The notes: generated by a model from the letters alone, not told the origin. A stretch of 57,203 bases of DNA from CAYZJV01 sp964478945 (GCA_964478945.1 CAYZJV010000013.1:1-57203), one strand, 5' to 3'. Counted from the first letter of the stretch, positions 43,797 to 53,263 are shown. Made by a program: numbers and translations.

Positions 43797-44855
43797 TTAT
43801 TTATCGTTTGGAGTATCCAATTCGATTCCCAGTGCTTCCTCCAGGATCGTCGGATCGAACGAAGCATCCACATTCTTGAGATTCGCTTCTTCAATCTTCC
43901 CGATGGATACATTGAATCTTGCATAGGAAGGCATGGCTTCACCAAAGATGTAGGACCCTGAGGTCATCTGTGCTTTGGTCACATACCGTCGGTCGATCAT
44001 TTCCTGTGCCATAGTCGCATCAGTGTAGGTTCTTCCATTCTCGGCGAACCATCGCATTGAGAAGTCCTTGCGGATGGAATCGTTGGCCAAGTCTTCAACA
44101 GCACGTTGGAATGCACGCATGAACTTGACCAAATCGGCACGTCGATCACGTATCACATCGTTGCGACTGAACAACATGTCGTACAATGCGGTTTGGGTGG
44201 CATCCTCAAAGGTGGTCGCCATGACGGCTCCCTTGTCCATGACTTGGAAAGAGTATGGTGCGAAGGTTGCGATTGCATCCCCTTCCCCTGAGTTGAAGGC
44301 TTGTGCGGCCGCACCCCAATCCATATGGATGATCTTGATATCGGATTCATCAAGTCCGAGTCGATCGATATAGCGCAATACGTTGTACTGCGATGCTGTG
44401 CCGAGTGATGCCAAGAAGCGTGTGCCCTTCACTGTTTCCTTGCTTCCGTAGATTTCAGGGCTTCCCGGTACTTTTCCCTTCACTGTCATGATGGGAGAAT
44501 CGGGTCGTACCCAGATACCCATTCCACCGGAAGATTCCACATCAGCGAGTAGTTTTGTGGTTCCTGTTGCGAGTGAGAAGATGGTTGCGGCTCCACTGCA
44601 GGCAACGTCGATCTGTTTCGCTGCCATTGCTTCGTTTATTGGAGCTCCGGAAGGAAACACCACCACTTCGATTTCAACTCCTTCCTCTTCAAAATAGCCG
44701 TTCTCAAGTGCGTACTGCACCGGGGCTCCTACCGCCGATGGCATCAGTCCTACTTTCAAGGGAGCTGCTGCCCGTTCTTCTGCGTTTGCTCCTGCCATCA
44801 AGATCCCTGTAGATGCCATTAGCAGAATTGCCAAGATAACCAACATTCGTTTCAT
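43797..44855 (-). CDS. SsuA/TauA-like substrate-binding protein
   Basis: A 352-residue secreted protein with signal peptide (hydrophobic to about residue 20, cleavage near MAGANA). The mature start LKVGLMPSAVGAPVQYALENGYFEEEGVEIEV, seen as its first strand and helix, is the NMT1/SsuA pattern, and later DVACSGAATIF matches the ligand cleft. ATG 44855 follows GAGGAGGGG. It feeds the double permease/ATPase set. With a cytosolic sulfatase in the operon, an organic sulfate ester is the most likely ligand. Confidence 0.88.
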   Translation of the reverse strand: MKRMLVILAILLMASTGILMAGANAEERAAAPLKVGLMPSAVGAPVQYALENGYFEEEGVEIEVVVFPSGAPINEAMAAKQIDVACSGAATIFSLATGTTKLLADVESSGGMGIWVRPDSPIMTVKGKVPGSPEIYGSKETVKGTRFLASLGTASQYNVLRYIDRLGLDESDIKIIHMDWGAAAQAFNSGEGDAIATFAPYSFQVMDKGAVMATTFEDATQTALYDMLFSRNDVIRDRRADLVKFMRAFQRAVEDLANDSIRKDFSMRWFAENGRTYTDATMAQEMIDRRYVTKAQMTSGSYIFGEAMPSYARFNVSIGKIEEANLKNVDASFDPTILEEALGIELDTPNDK

Positions 44856-44886
44856 GTTGCCCCTCCTCTTTTGGGTTTGCCGTTTT

Positions 44887-44946
44887 AGTGTGTGCGCACA
44901 CACTCTAATTGTTTAGAATTCTCAGGTACAATTGTGCATTTGTCAA
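44887..44946 (-). promoter_or_regulatory. Promoter and 18-bp operator of the sulfatase/ABC operon
   Basis: Minus strand: TTGACA at 44946-44941, 17-base spacer, GAGAAT at 44923-44918. The perfect palindrome AGTGTGTGCGCACACACT lies at 44887-44904, just downstream of the start point, with a central CG typical of LacI-family sites. Confidence 0.72.
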
Positions 44947-45470
44947 GAATTTTTATTTTTCTTGTAAGGTAGAAACAAGACATGCGTATAGCAGCTTCTA
45001 TTTCCTTTTATTATTACATTTTATTATTTCTGTAACAAATTCCTCCAATACATTTACCCTCAAGACTTTCATATTTTTTCGCTATTCTTGTTTGATTGGA
45101 TTGTTACGGCAGGTTAGATTTCATGTGTACACACACACTAATTCAACCTTTACACTTACATCAGTATGGGTGGATTGTTCATATACGTTTTCTTCATGGT
45201 TCATCGCAAAACTCTTATGGTCTGTTGTGATATCCAAGTGATGCCATGCTTGGCAGCGGTGTTGCACAATGGTCGTTATATCGAACTGTCCATGTGCTGC
45301 CGATACGGTTGCGATTCACATGTGGAATGCACTGTTGCAATGATGTAGTCCAGAGTACTCTTTAGGTTAACTTGTTAACCTAAATGATCATATTCTAGTA
45401 AATTTTCACTTTACATATCCAATATACTGAGTTAGGATACTAATTGTCAGGACTATTGGGGGATAAATTG
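44947..45470. promoter_or_regulatory. Divergent intergenic region with two operator-like palindromes
   Basis: About 520 bp without a supported gene. At 45122-45139 the minus strand reads a 14-of-18 match to the palindrome at 44887, a possible remote operator for looping. At 45361-45384 perfect 11-base arms TTTAGGTTAAC and its complement flank TT, a probable operator of the LacI gene that follows. TATACT near 45422 may be its -10. The rest is AT-rich. Confidence 0.65.
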
Positions 45471-46481
45471 GTGAACAAGATAACCATTTCTGATGTAGCT
45501 AAGCATGCCGGTGTGTCGAAAGCTTCGGTGAGTTATGTCCTCTCGGGACGCAAGAAGCTCAGTGACGATGTGGAGGAGAGGATTTTCGCTGCGGTCGAGG
45601 AGTTGGGGTACCAACCTCCCAATCACGCTCCTTTGTTGTCCAAGCATGCCCCCAAGGTGATCAACTTTTGTCTTCCCATCGAGACGGGTACTCTCAGTGA
45701 CGATCCCTACTATATTCCCCTGATCGAGGGAGCGCTGGATTATGCGACCACGCAGGGATACCATATGATGATCACTCGTCTCAGTCAGGGTGATGAGACT
45801 GCCAAGAGGTTGTTCTACCGCTCCTTGGATTTCGTCGATGGTGTGTTGTTGTGCAACTTGCAGCGCGATCATGCCTTCGAGCAATCGTTGATCGACCGGA
45901 ATATGCCGTATGTGGTCAATGGCACTCCCGACAATGTCGAGACCAAGTACTATGTCGATGCCGATATCGAGGGAATCGCGTATCAAGCTGCGACCTTCCT
46001 GCTGAAGAAGGGCTTTCGGAATATCTTCTACATCAATCTGGCCGAGCATCTCTTGCAGAGTCAACAGAGGCTCAGCGGGTTCAAGCTTGCCCACCAGGAT
46101 CTCGATATCCCATGGGATGAGGGTCACCACTCCTTTTGCAATGTGAGTATGGACGATTCTGAGGCACTGATGACTGCAGTGTTGGACAGGGCGCCCCATT
46201 TCGCCGACGCGGTGGTCACATCCAACGAGATTCAGGCCAGGGGTGCGATCAAGGCTTTGCAGGAGCGTCAGATCGCCATTCCACATCAGATGGCTGTGGT
46301 GAGCATGGGAGGAAGTTCGCTTGCGATGATAGGTCACCCCAAGCTCACCACTATCGATTTCTCGCCGAAAAAGATCGGTCGGGAGACTGCGAAGATGCTT
46401 ATCGAGGTCATAGAGAGGAAACGTATCCGTCCTTCCCATCTCATTGTACCCGGCAAGTTGATGGAAAGGGAATCTACATAG
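45471..46481 (+). CDS. LacI-family regulator of the GH31 operon
   Basis: A 336-residue LacI regulator with helix-turn-helix TISDVAKHAGVSKASVSYVL at residues about 4-23 and a full sugar-sensing domain. GTG 45471 is chosen because GGGGGAT lies 7 bases upstream and the protein then starts right before the HTH. It precedes a family 1 binding-protein gene by 67 bp and is preceded by the palindrome at 45361, so it is likely autoregulated and controls the whole operon to 53251. Confidence 0.92.
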   Translation: MNKITISDVAKHAGVSKASVSYVLSGRKKLSDDVEERIFAAVEELGYQPPNHAPLLSKHAPKVINFCLPIETGTLSDDPYYIPLIEGALDYATTQGYHMMITRLSQGDETAKRLFYRSLDFVDGVLLCNLQRDHAFEQSLIDRNMPYVVNGTPDNVETKYYVDADIEGIAYQAATFLLKKGFRNIFYINLAEHLLQSQQRLSGFKLAHQDLDIPWDEGHHSFCNVSMDDSEALMTAVLDRAPHFADAVVTSNEIQARGAIKALQERQIAIPHQMAVVSMGGSSLAMIGHPKLTTIDFSPKKIGRETAKMLIEVIERKRIRPSHLIVPGKLMEREST

Positions 46482-46548
46482 GCATATGTCCTGCCTGTAC
46501 GGTCAGGTTGTGTGCCCTAAGGATAAAAACCACAAGGAGTGTAATGGT

Positions 46549-47859
46549 ATGAACAAAATCAGAAACACAATTGGTGTGCTGCTGCTTTGCCTGTTGATCG
46601 CCACATCGGCTGGATCATTGTTCGCACAGGGGCAGAGTGCAACCAAGGATGAGGGTCCGATCACCTTGACGGTGTGGAACTTCAAGTATGCCGAGGAGAT
46701 CGCGGGAAAGGCGTTCCAGGAGATGGACAAGTTGTTCATGGAACAGAATCCCGGCATCATCATCGACCATCAGGCCCAACCAGAGTCGAATTATTATCAA
46801 CTGCTGCTTTCGGCGTTCTCGGCAGAGAGTGATCTCGATGTATTCTTGACCCACACCGACCAACGTGCCTGGGGTATTGCCGAATCGTTCCATGTGTTCG
46901 ATGACGAGATTTCCGATGTGATGGGAAACTATGCCGAATCAGCCCTAAAGGCTTGCTCGGAGACCAATTCGGCCGATTCGGACATCAAGATTCTTCCGTT
47001 GACCGCCCAGGGTCTGGGTATCTATTACAACAAGGCCAATTTGGCCAAGGCGGGTCTTGATCCTGAAGCGGTTCCCTCGGATTGGGACGACTTCCTCGCT
47101 GCGTGTGAGGCACTCAAGCAAGCAGGAATCACTCCGATCATGTTCGGTAACCAGGGCAGCCCGTTCGGGATCGACTTCACCTACCGTGTGATCCTCGGTA
47201 CTTTGTTCAGCGGTGATGAGATCGATGGTTTTGCCGATGGAACGACGAAATTCACCAGTGATGAATTCGTGCAGGCGACCGGGATGATCAAGGAGCTGTA
47301 TGATCGTGGGTATGTCAATGTGACCAATGGCTCGATTCCCTACTTCATGGATGCGATCAACGAGTTCAAGAATGGCAATGGCGGATTCTTTCCCGGCCTT
47401 ACCAGTGATATCGCCCATTGGAAGGATTTCGGCGAGGCGCTCGGGTATGAGAACATCGGATACTTCCCCGCTCCCGTGGCCGACAATGCCGCCTACCCCG
47501 AGAATCAGGTCAACCAGGGTGCCGGTATCGGATTCGCCGTGACCGAATACAGTGCCCATCGGGAAGCTGCGGTCAAGTACGCGAAGTTCATGACCAGCGG
47601 CGAAGCCGGCAAGATCTTCATGGATGCCACCGGTGCGATCGTTCCGAACTCGACGATTGAGGTGGATGCTTCGAATCCGATGCTTTCCGAGGTACTCGCC
47701 CATATGAACGGAGCTACTGTTCCCGATATCCTCAATAGGGTTCCCGGTGGAATGATCCAGGATTTCTACAATTTCATGAACCTCTATTTCATTGCGGATG
47801 AGATTTCCCAGGACGAGTACATCAAACGGGTACAGAATATCTACGAGAGCAACCTGTAG
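46549..47859 (+). CDS. Extracellular sugar-binding protein, ABC family 1
   Basis: A 436-residue secreted binding protein. The signal peptide ends SLFAQGQ at about residue 24. The mature part starts ITLTVWNFKYAEEIAGKAF, the family 1 pattern, and carries LTAQGLGIYYNKANLAKAG in the hinge region. AAGGAG lies 10 bases before ATG 46549. It serves the MalF/MalG-type permeases downstream. Given the GH31 enzyme, the ligand is probably an alpha-xyloside or alpha-glucoside. Confidence 0.9.
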   Translation: MNKIRNTIGVLLLCLLIATSAGSLFAQGQSATKDEGPITLTVWNFKYAEEIAGKAFQEMDKLFMEQNPGIIIDHQAQPESNYYQLLLSAFSAESDLDVFLTHTDQRAWGIAESFHVFDDEISDVMGNYAESALKACSETNSADSDIKILPLTAQGLGIYYNKANLAKAGLDPEAVPSDWDDFLAACEALKQAGITPIMFGNQGSPFGIDFTYRVILGTLFSGDEIDGFADGTTKFTSDEFVQATGMIKELYDRGYVNVTNGSIPYFMDAINEFKNGNGGFFPGLTSDIAHWKDFGEALGYENIGYFPAPVADNAAYPENQVNQGAGIGFAVTEYSAHREAAVKYAKFMTSGEAGKIFMDATGAIVPNSTIEVDASNPMLSEVLAHMNGATVPDILNRVPGGMIQDFYNFMNLYFIADEISQDEYIKRVQNIYESNL

Positions 47860-47887
47860 GTTTCGTTTCAAGATTATCAATCCAACG

Positions 47888-47920
47888 AAGTCCACTGTCG
47901 ATTTCCATCGGCAGTGGCTT
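47888..47920 (+). terminator. Hairpin after the binding-protein gene (partial terminator)
   Basis: Arms AAGTCCACTGTCGAT and ATCGGCAGTGGCTT pair with one bulge and one G-U around TTCC, 28 bases after the stop. No long T tract follows. It is placed like the other hairpins that follow binding-protein genes in this window. Confidence 0.6.
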
Positions 47921-47938
47921 CGCCAATCAGGAGTTCTT

Positions 47939-48841
47939 GTGCAAAATCGTATGTCGAAAAAATTGAGAATGAGTCAGGATGCGAAGGATGGGTGGATTCT
48001 GTTGGCACCACTACTGGTACTTACCATCGTATTCCTCCTCTATCCCGTGGTTTCGAACTTCTACTACAGCCTCACCAAGTGGAAGGGTTTGGGTGAGCCG
48101 CAATTCATCGGTCTCGAGAACTATGTGAAGATGTTCGGTGACGATCGTTTCTACAGTTCTTTGAAGAACCTTTTCGTGCTTGTGCTCTACATCCCTCTCG
48201 GAGTCTTTGTTCCACTGCTGATCGCTTCTGTGCTGCGTGGTGGCATGAAGGGGTGGAAAATCTATCGCGCATTGCTCTATCTTCCCAATATCTTGGGACC
48301 GGTCATACTCGGCACGATCTTTGCGGTCATGCTCAGCCAGGTTGGTCCTATCACCGAGTTGCTCACCCGTTTGGGATTCGAGCACGCGAGTCGATTCTAT
48401 CTGTTGGGAAAGAGCACTTCGGCCATCAACACCCTCTCCTTCCTTTTCGTGGTGTGGATGAGGGTTGGTTTCGGCTGTATATATTTCTTGGCCGCGATGA
48501 GCACCATCGATGCGAGTCTCTATGATGCCGCCAAGATCGATGGCACCAATGCGTGGCAGGATTTCATCCATATCACGATTCCCGGGATCAAGTTTTCCAT
48601 CCAGTTCTTCACGGTGCTTGCGTTCATAGAGGTGTTCGCTAGAATGTACGGGATGATCTTCACCCTTACCGGTGGAGGTCCGGGCTATGCGACGTACACA
48701 TTGGAGTTCGGTGTCTATATGTTGAGTTTCAGTGCCTACCAGAAGGGGTATGCGTCGGCTTGGGCGGTCATTCTCTTTTTCTTCTGCGCGATCATCGCCT
48801 TGGTGCAGATCCGCCTGATCAAAAAGGAGGAGCTCTCATGA
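47939..48841 (+). CDS. Sugar ABC transporter permease, MalF type
   Basis: A 300-residue CUT1 permease with about six helices and EAA loop YDAAKIDGTNAWQDFIHITIP. The start is probably GTG 47939, with AGGAG 5 bases upstream; ATG 47951 is the alternative. It overlaps the next permease gene by 4 bases. As in the mannosidase operon, no ATPase gene is nearby. Confidence 0.9.
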   Translation: MQNRMSKKLRMSQDAKDGWILLAPLLVLTIVFLLYPVVSNFYYSLTKWKGLGEPQFIGLENYVKMFGDDRFYSSLKNLFVLVLYIPLGVFVPLLIASVLRGGMKGWKIYRALLYLPNILGPVILGTIFAVMLSQVGPITELLTRLGFEHASRFYLLGKSTSAINTLSFLFVVWMRVGFGCIYFLAAMSTIDASLYDAAKIDGTNAWQDFIHITIPGIKFSIQFFTVLAFIEVFARMYGMIFTLTGGGPGYATYTLEFGVYMLSFSAYQKGYASAWAVILFFFCAIIALVQIRLIKKEELS

Positions 48842-49722
48842 ATGTGAACGATCGAACCACGGCGACGCCCTTCGGCAATCACCACATGAAGGAGAGGCTA
48901 CGCAAGCGGTCCTTGCAAAGCATCACCTATCTATTGCTTTCCCTCTTCTCTTTGATAATAGCCTACCCCATCTACTATGCGATCATTTCGAGTCTCAAGA
49001 CGACCAGCGACTACACAGCCGACAAGATCGGTTTACCCAGCTCACCCACTTTGGAGAATTTCTCCCGTGTACTGACCCAGATGAATATGTTCTCCTTCCT
49101 CCTGAACACATTGTTGGTGGTGGGAGTGAGCATGGTGGTCTATTTCCTGGTGTGTACCGCAGCCGGTTTCGCTTTTGGGAAATTGCGGTTCAAGGGTCGT
49201 CTGTGGATCTTTACTTTTGTTCTGTTCATCCAGATTTTCCCGCAGATGGTGATCGCCGGTCAGTTATACCAGTTGATCAGCAAGATGAATCTGCTCAATA
49301 CCCATATCGGGCTTATTCTGGTGTGGGTCGCCTATTTCGCTCCCTTCGGTACGTATATCATGACGACGTACTACAGCAGTATTCCCAAGTCCCTGGTCGA
49401 ATCGGCCCGTATCGATGGGGCCGGGGTGTTCCAACAGTTGACCCGTATCATGATTCCGATCGCACGACCGATGATCGGTACGCTCGGTATCATCGGTGCC
49501 TTGGCGATGTGGCATGAGTTGCCGTTCTCGATGCTTATCCTGCAGCGTCAGGAACTGAGGACGCTTACTCTGGGAATCGCGCTCATGCAGGGTGAATTCG
49601 GGCTTCCCACCACGGTGCTCACCGCAGCCATTCTGGTGACTTCGGGTGTTCCGTTGATTCTGTACATAATTTTCCAAAACTACATCACCATGGGATCCAC
49701 CGCGGGTTCCGTCAAGGGATGA
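48838..49722 (+). CDS. Sugar ABC transporter permease, MalG type
   Basis: A 294-residue CUT1 permease with about six helices and EAA loop VESARIDGAGVFQQLTRIMIP. ATG 48838 overlaps the MalF-type stop (ATGA), and GGAGGAG lies upstream. It ends 26 bp before the GH31 gene. Confidence 0.92.
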   Translation: MNVNDRTTATPFGNHHMKERLRKRSLQSITYLLLSLFSLIIAYPIYYAIISSLKTTSDYTADKIGLPSSPTLENFSRVLTQMNMFSFLLNTLLVVGVSMVVYFLVCTAAGFAFGKLRFKGRLWIFTFVLFIQIFPQMVIAGQLYQLISKMNLLNTHIGLILVWVAYFAPFGTYIMTTYYSSIPKSLVESARIDGAGVFQQLTRIMIPIARPMIGTLGIIGALAMWHELPFSMLILQRQELRTLTLGIALMQGEFGLPTTVLTAAILVTSGVPLILYIIFQNYITMGSTAGSVKG

Positions 49723-49748
49723 TCGAATGGCTTGTAACCGGAGGAACC

Positions 49749-52073
49749 ATGAAACAATCGAATGATTTTGCCCACGATATGATCGACCTCGATGTGTATC
49801 CCGATAGGACGCTTTTTCTCGCTTCCCGTGATGTTGCCCTCGCAGAACAAGAGGATGGGAGTGTGACGCTTTCGATTCCTTTCCAACCGATGCACCACAA
49901 CGGTACGTTCATGCCGATGGATGGTGGCAAGTGTATACCGACGGATTTCACCTTGATTGCCTATGGTGACGAGGTGGTTCGTTTCAGCGGAGCCTTCTCA
50001 GATGAGCAGGTCGAGAGGCAATCACTCATGCTCGATGAGGACGGTTCGATGGAAAGGCAGCCGTTGCATATCGAGATGGTGTCAGAGGGTATCCACGAGA
50101 TTCGGGATGCCAATGGCCGCACGCGGGCACGTATCACTTCCATATCGCACAAGGTGCGCATGTGGAGCGATCTGCAGCGTGAATCCGATCCGATGTTGAC
50201 TCTCGAGCTGTTTCCCGATGGGGACACGTCCCGTCCGGTGCGGTTCACCGACTATGACCACTTTTTTCCGGGAAAGCTTGAATCGGTGCCTTTGGGATAT
50301 GTGGAGGATGACCAAAGGGTTTCGGGTACCCTGTTCTCCATCCATGCTGGTCCCAACGAACATTTCTACGGTACTGGTGAGCGTTTCGGCAGACTCGATT
50401 TGGCCGGCAGGACGGTTACCTTGGAGAATACCGATGCGTTGGGAACAGCGAGCAGGAAGGCGTACAAGAATGTTCCGTGCTATGTTTCCAGTGCCGGCTA
50501 TGGTGTGTTCATCCATTCCACTTCCCATATGCGTCTATCTTTTGCCGATATCTCCAATCGTGCGGTGCAAGCTCTTGTCCATGACACAAGGTTGGATCTG
50601 TTTGTGATGGGGGGAGGTTCTCCAGAGCGGGTGATTCGCAATTATCGCGGGCTCACCGGTTTTTCTGGCGAGCTTCCTTTGTGGAGTTATGGGATGTGGA
50701 TGAGTCGAATGACCTACTTTTCGGCCGATGAGGTTGAGTCGATCACCTCCAGGTTGAGGAGAGAGGGGTATCCGTGTGATGTGATCCATCTCGATTCGGG
50801 GTATTTCGCTGGGGATTGGGTGTGTGATTGGAAGTTCTCCACCGAGCGGTTTCCCGAGCCGGGTAAGTTTGTCGAGCGGCTCAAGCAGCAGGGGTTCCGT
50901 ATCAGTCTTTGGCAGACGCCCAATATTGGGAAGGACAATCCTTTGTATCCCGAGGCGGTGAAACATGGGTATTTGCCTCCATTGAAGGATGGTGAGCACA
51001 TGCTCACCATGAGTGATTTCTCGGGGCAGGATTTTGGTGGTCAGATCGATTTCACCGATGCTGCTGCTACCGAGTGGTATAAGGGTTTGTTGCGTGGTTT
51101 GCTCGATCTTGGCGTTGAGTGCATCAAGACCGATTTTGGTGAGAAGATTCTCCTCCATGCCGATTTCAAGCATATGTCGGGGGAACGGTTGCACAACATC
51201 TACAGTCTGTTGTATCAGAAGGCGGCTTTCGAGGTCACCGGGGAGTATTGTGACAAGCCGTTCATCTGGGGTCGGTCCACTTGGGCCGGTGGCCAGCGAT
51301 ATCCTCTCCACTGGGGTGGCGATACGTCGGCCACATGGGATGGGATGGCATCCACCCTTCGTGGAGGTTTGCAGTTCGGTCTTTCGGGATACACGTTCTG
51401 GAGCCACGATATCCCGGGGTTCCATGGGTTGCCCGAGTTCATGAACAGTTGGCCGTCCGACGAGTTGTATCTGCGATGGACGCAGTTCGGGGTGTTCACT
51501 TCGCATATGCGGTACCATGGTTCCACTCCACGGGAGCCGTGGGAGTTTCCAAAAGTCGCGCCACTGGTCCGCTCTTGGTTGCGTCTCCGTTACGCCCTCA
51601 TACCTTATATCCTACAGGAGGCCGCCCATTGTACGGATGGTACCAATGGAAGGCCGATGATCGCTCCTTTGTTGCTTGATTATCCTGAAGATCCGAATGT
51701 ATGGCATATCGATGACGAGTATCTGTTCGGCCGTGATCTGCTGGTCGCTCCCATCATGAATGATGAGGGGGTGAGGGATATCTATCTTCCTGATGGGATT
51801 TGGATCGATTTGTCTTCAGGCAGGGAATTCGAGGGTGGTCGCTGGTTGTGCGGTGTAGGGTGTGCGCTCGGTGCATTCCCTGTCTTCGTACGCTCCGGGG
51901 CGACCATCCCCTACTACCCTGAACGGGTCGATTCGACCGATGATATGGACTTGCTCAAGGTCGGGCATCTACACTTCGCCGAAGGGGATGCTGATTTTGG
52001 TGGATTGGCTGCAACTCCGTTCGGACCGCTTTGTGGCTTCAATGAGAGGGATGTGCGCATCAGTTATCGCTAG
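49749..52073 (+). CDS. Glycoside hydrolase family 31 (YicI-like alpha-xylosidase/glucosidase)
   Basis: A 774-residue retaining alpha-glycosidase. The nucleophile is Asp462 in CIKTDFGE, which resembles the KTDFGE of YicI-type alpha-xylosidases, and the acid/base is probably Asp525 in HWGGDTSATW. The barrel motif GMWMSRMTYF is near residue 315. There is no signal peptide, so it acts in the cytosol on imported sugars. ATG 49749 follows GGAGG by 4 bases; an earlier in-frame ATG overlapping the permease stop lacks such a site. Alpha-xylosidase is favoured, alpha-glucosidase is possible. Confidence 0.92.
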   Translation: MKQSNDFAHDMIDLDVYPDRTLFLASRDVALAEQEDGSVTLSIPFQPMHHNGTFMPMDGGKCIPTDFTLIAYGDEVVRFSGAFSDEQVERQSLMLDEDGSMERQPLHIEMVSEGIHEIRDANGRTRARITSISHKVRMWSDLQRESDPMLTLELFPDGDTSRPVRFTDYDHFFPGKLESVPLGYVEDDQRVSGTLFSIHAGPNEHFYGTGERFGRLDLAGRTVTLENTDALGTASRKAYKNVPCYVSSAGYGVFIHSTSHMRLSFADISNRAVQALVHDTRLDLFVMGGGSPERVIRNYRGLTGFSGELPLWSYGMWMSRMTYFSADEVESITSRLRREGYPCDVIHLDSGYFAGDWVCDWKFSTERFPEPGKFVERLKQQGFRISLWQTPNIGKDNPLYPEAVKHGYLPPLKDGEHMLTMSDFSGQDFGGQIDFTDAAATEWYKGLLRGLLDLGVECIKTDFGEKILLHADFKHMSGERLHNIYSLLYQKAAFEVTGEYCDKPFIWGRSTWAGGQRYPLHWGGDTSATWDGMASTLRGGLQFGLSGYTFWSHDIPGFHGLPEFMNSWPSDELYLRWTQFGVFTSHMRYHGSTPREPWEFPKVAPLVRSWLRLRYALIPYILQEAAHCTDGTNGRPMIAPLLLDYPEDPNVWHIDDEYLFGRDLLVAPIMNDEGVRDIYLPDGIWIDLSSGREFEGGRWLCGVGCALGAFPVFVRSGATIPYYPERVDSTDDMDLLKVGHLHFAEGDADFGGLAATPFGPLCGFNERDVRISYR

Positions 52074-52126
52074 GTGTTCGACGATGTGATGTGGTGGCCG
52101 CACGGTCACCGATGGGGTTATATGGT

Positions 52127-53251
52127 ATGTGGAAACAAGACTGGCAAGAGTTGCGGCAACATTTCGATGACTTCTGGAAACGTGAAGGTTATATTCTTTC
52201 GAAGTGGAATGGGTATGTGGACACCGATCGTGTCACCTGTCCTGATCCTGAAAGGGAGCTTGTGGATATCCGGGAACGGATGGAGGAGATCGCAAGGCGC
52301 GGATCATGGCAAGATTTTTATCTGAATCCCTCTTTGGTGGCGATGCACCAACGCAATGCGGTGGGCCATGGGTACTATGGTGGGGATTTGATTCCATTCT
52401 CCTATTGTGATTGGGGTACGGTTACCTTGGCTCCCATGTTGGGGGCCGAGCAGCATTTCAGCAAGGATACGGTGTGGTACACCCATAAAGAGCATCCGAT
52501 TTCGCCCGAGAATGATAGGTCTTTGGTGCTGCGCGATGATGATCCGTGGTTCACCATGCTTCGACAGTTGGTGCGTACCGGATCGGAATGGGCGAAGAAT
52601 AGGTATCTGTGCGGAGCCCCTGCGGTGTGTGGTGGCTTGGATGTGCTTGCGGAGCTTCGTGGTGCTTCCGAGTTGTGTATGGATCTGGTGCTAGAACCCG
52701 AATGGGTGAAGAAAAAACTGCAGGAGATCGATACGGTAAGCAGACAGGCCTTCCACGCTCTGTACGATATTGTGAAGGATGATGAGGGTGCAATGTTCCA
52801 TGCCTTCTTCATGGTTTGGGGGCGGGGAAAGACTTCGTTGATCCAATGTGATTTCGCCACTTTGATCAGTGAGGACATGTATCGTGAATTCATGATACCT
52901 TCGATTTTGGATGCCGTTTCGTATCTCGATTACAGTCTCTACCATGTGGATGGACCGGAGGCGCTGAGAACTGTGGACGCCTTGTTGGAGATCGATGGTC
53001 TCGATTGTATCGAGTTCACTCCCGGGCCTCAGGTGCCGCAAGGCGGTGATCCCCGCTGGTACCCTCTCTACAAGAAGATCAAGGATGCGGGCAAGTGTGT
53101 CCAGGCGGTGGAGATGCAGGCCGAAGAGGTGATTCCACTTCTCGATGCGGTGGGCCCTGAGGGTATGTACCTGATGGTGAACTGGCGTTCAAAAGAGGAA
53201 CATGACGAGGTGAGCAGACTCGTTGACAGACGTTACAGGACCAGAGCGTGA
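52127..53251 (+). CDS. UroD-superfamily protein lacking the HxC cysteine (third copy)
   Basis: A 374-residue UroD-like TIM-barrel protein. Where the methyltransferase branch has HxCG, it reads YHVDGPEAL, so the zinc cysteine is missing. Tryptophan-rich N-terminus WKQDWQELRQHFDDFWKRE and the block FTPGPQVPQGGDPRWYPLY are notable. ATG 52127 is a reasoned choice; ATG 52112 is possible. It closes the GH31 operon and lies tail to tail with the corrinoid operon. It may act on the imported glycoside; its chemistry is unknown. Confidence 0.75.
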   Translation: MWKQDWQELRQHFDDFWKREGYILSKWNGYVDTDRVTCPDPERELVDIRERMEEIARRGSWQDFYLNPSLVAMHQRNAVGHGYYGGDLIPFSYCDWGTVTLAPMLGAEQHFSKDTVWYTHKEHPISPENDRSLVLRDDDPWFTMLRQLVRTGSEWAKNRYLCGAPAVCGGLDVLAELRGASELCMDLVLEPEWVKKKLQEIDTVSRQAFHALYDIVKDDEGAMFHAFFMVWGRGKTSLIQCDFATLISEDMYREFMIPSILDAVSYLDYSLYHVDGPEALRTVDALLEIDGLDCIEFTPGPQVPQGGDPRWYPLYKKIKDAGKCVQAVEMQAEEVIPLLDAVGPEGMYLMVNWRSKEEHDEVSRLVDRRYRTRA

Positions 53252-53263
53252 AGGATTTTGGAT

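Noticed and set aside
44947..45443. Search for a small gene or RNA in the long spacer before the LacI gene
   Set aside because: Open frames there are AT-biased, lack ribosome-binding sites and show no domain. Only operator-like palindromes are supported.
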